Below are positions 5,500 to 8,319 of a stretch of DNA of 8,319 nt, piece by piece (the stretch's first letter is position 1; each line of letters starts with the position of its first letter). Made by a program: the position numbers and the translations under genes. Source of the stretch: Bacillota bacterium (GTDB lineage Bacteria > Bacillota > Clostridia > Oscillospirales > Acutalibacteraceae); NCBI GenBank assembly GCA_023397245.1, contig JAEWUH010000137.1, positions 1-8,319 of the forward strand, written 5' to 3'. The notes beneath the pieces were generated by a model. The model worked only from the letters and a program-made list of their open reading frames with translations, did not search any database and had not been told where the DNA came from.

Positions 5500-6123
5500 A
5501 TGACCGAATATAAAACCGTAGCAAACGAAGCTTCGGCAGAATTTATTGAGCGCCGTTCCAAGTTTATCGGCTATGCCCGGCCGGTTAAAACAGAGGCGGA
5601 GGCGGTCGCGTTTATCAGTGAGATTAAGTCGCGGAACTGGGACGCGACCCATAATGTTTATGCCTATTCCATACGGGAGGGGCAGATTCGGCGGTATTCG
5701 GACGATGGGGAGCCGCAGGGAACAGCGGGGATTCCCACACTCGACGTAATTATGAAATCCGAGGTTACCGATACTGCGGTTGTCGTCACCCGCTATTTCG
5801 GCGGAATTCTTCTCGGCGCGGGCGGGCTTGTAAGGGCTTATTCCCATTCCTGCTCCATTGCACTGGAACAGGCGGAAATCATCACCATGCGTACCTGCCT
5901 GATGGCACAGGTGATCTGTGATTACGGCCAGTACGGGCGCGTTTCCGCCCTGATACCGGAAAATGGCGGCGTGATTGACCATGCGGATTTTACGGATACA
6001 GTGACCGTCCAATTCCATATCAGCGATATGGAGATGCCCGCATTACGTCAGAAAATGGCCGACGCAACCTGCGGGAAAAGCAATATTGAGGTTACCGGTG
6101 AAAAATTTTTTAAATTTATATAA
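5500..6123 (+). CDS. yigZ: YigZ/IMPACT family protein
   Basis: Encodes 207 residues of the YigZ (UPF0029, IMPACT N-terminal domain) family, called YvyE in Bacillus subtilis. Conserved blocks are RRSKFIGYA (18-26), DATHNVYAY (48-56), DDGEPQGTAGIP (68-79) and RYFGGILLGAGGLVRAY (98-114). The last 75 or so residues match the usual C-terminal DUF1949-type ferredoxin-like domain. The protein is cytosolic. Its molecular role is poorly defined; the eukaryotic relative IMPACT/YIH1 acts on translational control, but that should not be transferred to bacteria. I chose ATG 5500 because of the adjacent GGAGGA and because MTEYKTV matches the usual family start. It lies downstream of the rpmE terminator with no convincing promoter of its own, and 68 bases upstream of the dGTPase-like gene. 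Confidence 0.93.
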   Translation: MTEYKTVANEASAEFIERRSKFIGYARPVKTEAEAVAFISEIKSRNWDATHNVYAYSIREGQIRRYSDDGEPQGTAGIPTLDVIMKSEVTDTAVVVTRYFGGILLGAGGLVRAYSHSCSIALEQAEIITMRTCLMAQVICDYGQYGRVSALIPENGGVIDHADFTDTVTVQFHISDMEMPALRQKMADATCGKSNIEVTGEKFFKFI

Positions 6124-6176
6124 ATATTTGCAGGAAAACAGCGAGATATTACGTATAAGTCAGTGAGGAATTGTAT

Positions 6177-6184
6177 AAAGGGGG
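6177..6184 (+). promoter_or_regulatory. Ribosome binding site deciding the dgt start
   Basis: AAAGGGGG ends 7 bases before ATG 6192. An in-frame TTG at 6171 precedes it and would read through this site, so ATG 6192 is preferred. Confidence 0.7.
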
Positions 6185-6191
6185 CAGCGCT

Positions 6192-7187
6192 ATGACGGTC
6201 AGGGAGCGTACTCAGAATATTGAGGAACAGTTTTTATCGCCTTACGCGGCGCTCTCAAAAAATACAAAGGGCAGGGATGTGCCCGAGGAAGAATGCGAAC
6301 TGCGCACGCCTTACCAGCGGGACAGGGACCGAATCATTCACTGCAAATCGTTCCGCCGGTTAAAGCATAAGACGCAGGTGTTTCTCTCGCCGGAGGGCGA
6401 CCATTACCGCACCCGGCTGACGCACACGCTTGAGGTTTCCCAGATCGCACGCACTATCGCGCGGGCGCTGCTTTTAAACGAAGACCTGACCGAGGCAATT
6501 TCACTGGGGCACGATTTAGGGCATACTCCTTTCGGACATGCCGGGGAGCGCGCGCTTGATGAAATATGCGAGCATGGCTTTCGGCACTACGAGCAGAGCG
6601 TCCGGATTGTGGAGAAGCTCGAGAAAAACGGCAATGGCCTGAACCTGACCAAAGAGGTGCGCAACGGAATCCTCTGCCATACTAAGGGTACGGAAGCGGA
6701 CACGCTGGAGGGAAGGATTGTTCGGCTGGCTGACCGTATCGCCTATATCAATCACGATATTGACGACGCGGAGCGCGCCGGAGTTCTGAAGGGAAGTCAA
6801 ATCCCGGCAGAAGTTATTTCCGTGCTGGGCTGCCGCCGCTCCGAGCGAATCGATACGTTGGTTCATTCCGTGGTGGAAAACAGCCAGAACGGCGTGATTC
6901 AGATGGACCCCGCCGTGCAGAAGGCGTTTGACCGTCTGTACGATTTCATGTTTGAATATGTGTATCTGAACTCCTATGCAAAGGCGGAGGAGAAAAAGGT
7001 TCCGTGTCTGATCGGCGCGCTTTACGACTACCTCAGAAAACCGGGCAACCTGCCGGAGGACATGAGCCTTATCGCCGAGCAGGACGGGACGGAACGCGCG
7101 GCCTGCGATTACATTGCGGGCATGACGGATCATTACGCAATAAAACTGTTCCAGAATATTTACGTTCCGAAATCCTGGAACACATAA
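6192..7187 (+). CDS. dgt: dGTPase-like HD-domain triphosphohydrolase
   Basis: Encodes 331 residues of the dGTPase-like branch of the HD superfamily. These cytosolic metalloenzymes split dNTPs into a deoxynucleoside and triphosphate and so adjust dNTP pools. The H...HD...D metal set is complete: H78 in RTRLTHTLEV, H107-D108 in GHDLGHTPFGHAGE (106-119), and D181 in RLADRIAYINHD. The N-terminal segment with RDRDRIIHCKSFRRLKHKTQV (43-63) is also typical of the family. The short length fits the Gram-positive form rather than the roughly 500-residue E. coli Dgt. Which dNTP is preferred, and whether another dNTP activates it, cannot be read here. It lies 44 bases upstream of dnaG, an arrangement consistent with a replication-linked operon. 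Confidence 0.93.
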   Translation: MTVRERTQNIEEQFLSPYAALSKNTKGRDVPEEECELRTPYQRDRDRIIHCKSFRRLKHKTQVFLSPEGDHYRTRLTHTLEVSQIARTIARALLLNEDLTEAISLGHDLGHTPFGHAGERALDEICEHGFRHYEQSVRIVEKLEKNGNGLNLTKEVRNGILCHTKGTEADTLEGRIVRLADRIAYINHDIDDAERAGVLKGSQIPAEVISVLGCRRSERIDTLVHSVVENSQNGVIQMDPAVQKAFDRLYDFMFEYVYLNSYAKAEEKKVPCLIGALYDYLRKPGNLPEDMSLIAEQDGTERAACDYIAGMTDHYAIKLFQNIYVPKSWNT

Positions 7188-7231
7188 ACGGATAAACAGG
7201 CGAAACAAGGCTGAAAAATGGGGGTGACGAT

Positions 7232-8319
7232 ATGCCATTGCCGGAAGCCTTTTTGCAGGAACTCAAAGCCCGCTGCGAGCTTTCCGATATCGCGGCATCC
7301 TATGTGAATCTGCGGCACAGCGGCAGAAATCTGGTGGGACTTTGCCCGTTCCATAACGAAAAATCACCCTCTTTCAATATCTATCCGGAAAACGGTTCTT
7401 TTTACTGCTTTGGCTGCGGCGCCGGCGGCGACGTGATCACCTTTGTCCGGCGGATCGAAAATCTCGATTACATGGAAGCCGTGCGCTTCCTTGCGCAGCG
7501 CGCCGGCATTCAGGTGCCGGAAGGGAATGCCGACAACGGCCTGGGGCGGCTGAAATCAAGGATTTATGAAATTAACCGCGACGCCGCCCGCTTTTACAAC
7601 GAGGTGTTAAATTCGGAGCAGGGCGCGGAGGGGATGAAATACCTGACCGGCCGCGGACTTACGCCGAACACCATACGCCGCTTCGGGCTGGGCTACGCGC
7701 CCCCGTCGCGCTACGCGCTTGTGAATATGCTGGAGAAAAAGGGCTACACGCAGGAAGAAATGATTCTGGCGAACGTAGCGTTCAGGGGAAGGAACGGACA
7801 GGCCGTCGACCGCTTCGGCTCCAGAGTGATGTACCCGATCATTGACCTGAGGGGCAACGTCATCGCGTTCGGCGGAAGAGTTCTGACGGATGAAAAACCG
7901 AAATATCTGAATACGTCGGAAACGCCGGTATTCAATAAGGGAAGCTTCCTGTTTGCGCTGAATTTCGCAAAGAACAGCGGCGGAGACCGCCTGATTCTCT
8001 GCGAAGGCTATATGGATGTGATTTCCCTGCATCAAGCCGGTTTTACCAACGCGGTCGCAACGCTGGGCACGGCGCTGACGCCGAGTCAGGCGCACCTGAT
8101 GGCGAATTACGCAAAGGAAGTTGTGATATCCTACGACGCCGACGAAGCGGGGCAGAAGGCCGCTTCCCGCGCGATTCCAATTCTGCGTGAAACGGGACTG
8201 CTGGTCAAGGTACTTGCCATTTCCGGCGGAAAAGATCCGGATGAATACATACGTTCCAACGGCCCGAACGGCCGTGTAAAATTTCAGCAGATGCTGGAAG
8301 CCAGCGGAAACGACGTGGA
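7232..8319 (+). CDS. dnaG: DNA primase, 5' part (partial)
   Basis: The open frame runs from ATG 7232 off the end of the window, giving 362 complete codons of an expected roughly 600. DnaG makes the short RNA primers for DNA replication. The N-terminal CHC2 zinc finger is visible as C38-x2-H41-x17-C59-x2-C62. The catalytic core follows, with RFGSRVMYPIID (194-205), IAFGGR (211-216), PKYLNTSET (223-231), and the TOPRIM residues E258 in CEGYMDV and D302/D304 in YDADEAG. GKDPDEY (333-339) ends the recognised core. The C-terminal helicase-binding domain lies beyond the window. GGGGGTG at 7220-7226 is the ribosome binding site. The gene is probably transcribed with dgt upstream. Confidence 0.97.
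   Translation, partial: MPLPEAFLQELKARCELSDIAASYVNLRHSGRNLVGLCPFHNEKSPSFNIYPENGSFYCFGCGAGGDVITFVRRIENLDYMEAVRFLAQRAGIQVPEGNADNGLGRLKSRIYEINRDAARFYNEVLNSEQGAEGMKYLTGRGLTPNTIRRFGLGYAPPSRYALVNMLEKKGYTQEEMILANVAFRGRNGQAVDRFGSRVMYPIIDLRGNVIAFGGRVLTDEKPKYLNTSETPVFNKGSFLFALNFAKNSGGDRLILCEGYMDVISLHQAGFTNAVATLGTALTPSQAHLMANYAKEVVISYDADEAGQKAASRAIPILRETGLLVKVLAISGGKDPDEYIRSNGPNGRVKFQQMLEASGNDV

Noticed and set aside
5458..6018. A 186-codon minus-strand open frame opposite yigZ
   Set aside because: It is a shadow of a conserved gene and starts within it without a promoter or ribosome binding site.
6124..6191. Possible promoter (TTGCAG ... TATAAG) in the yigZ-dgt gap
   Set aside because: The spacing between the hexamers is 20 bases and the -35 is poor; not enough to support a call.
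6516..7238. A 240-codon minus-strand open frame opposite dgt and the start of dnaG
   Set aside because: It mirrors the GC-biased codon positions of dgt, shows no recognisable domain, and opposes two clearly real genes.
7607..8095. A 162-codon minus-strand open frame opposite dnaG
   Set aside because: The plus strand encodes DnaG core motifs throughout; the antisense product is rich in Arg/His with no domain, as expected for a shadow frame.
1..8319. Search for a defence system, mobile element, CRISPR array, riboswitch or RNA gene
   Set aside because: Almost all of the window is occupied by recognisable core genes, no gap exceeds about 210 bases, and no regularly spaced repeats, transposase motifs or tRNA-like folds were seen.

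Overview
The window looks like ordinary chromosome from a low-GC-lineage Gram-positive anaerobe, most likely a Clostridia member with roughly balanced base composition (Oscillospiraceae/Ruminococcaceae-like). This is an inference. It rests on strong AGGAGG-type ribosome binding sites, sigma-A-type promoters with 17-base spacers, a pyruvate kinase carrying the Bacillus/Clostridium-type C-terminal PEP-utiliser domain, and a dGTPase-like gene directly upstream of dnaG. No mobile element, CRISPR array, rRNA, tRNA or phage gene was seen. No stretch longer than about 200 bases lacks a gene.

Layout. Bases 1-260 hold the 3' end of a lytic transglycosylase. Its stop codon overlaps the start of an M18 family aminopeptidase (apeA, 253-1668), which ends in a hairpin terminator. 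The aminopeptidase converges on a minus-strand pyruvate kinase gene (pyk, 1821-3578) with its own strong terminator. Divergent from pyk is a small YaeR-like VOC (glyoxalase-fold) gene (3785-4177). Its probable leader contains two adjacent hairpins, one of them a perfect 10-bp-arm palindrome. Next comes a membrane-anchored VanY-like (M15B) protein (4262-5080) that has lost most of the family's catalytic residues. A compact rpmE unit (ribosomal protein L31, zinc-ribbon form, 5205-5408) follows, with a good promoter and a 12-bp-stem terminator. The last block is yigZ (5500-6123), a dGTPase-like HD hydrolase (dgt, 6192-7187) and the first 362 codons of DNA primase (dnaG, 7232 to the window end).

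How the genes relate. Most are independent housekeeping units: cell-wall turnover (transglycosylase, VanY-like protein), peptide breakdown, lower glycolysis, translation and replication. The yigZ-dgt-dnaG run has short gaps and no evident internal terminator, so it may be co-transcribed; dgt and dnaG link dNTP pool control to replication priming.

I found no convincing new multi-gene system. The most notable observation is the VanY-like protein: of the canonical residues (Arg of SGYRS, SxHxxGxAxD and ExxH) only the last His is kept, so it is predicted to be a pseudoenzyme. Secondary points are the palindromes near the VOC and VanY-like promoters and the apparent lack of a promoter for yigZ.
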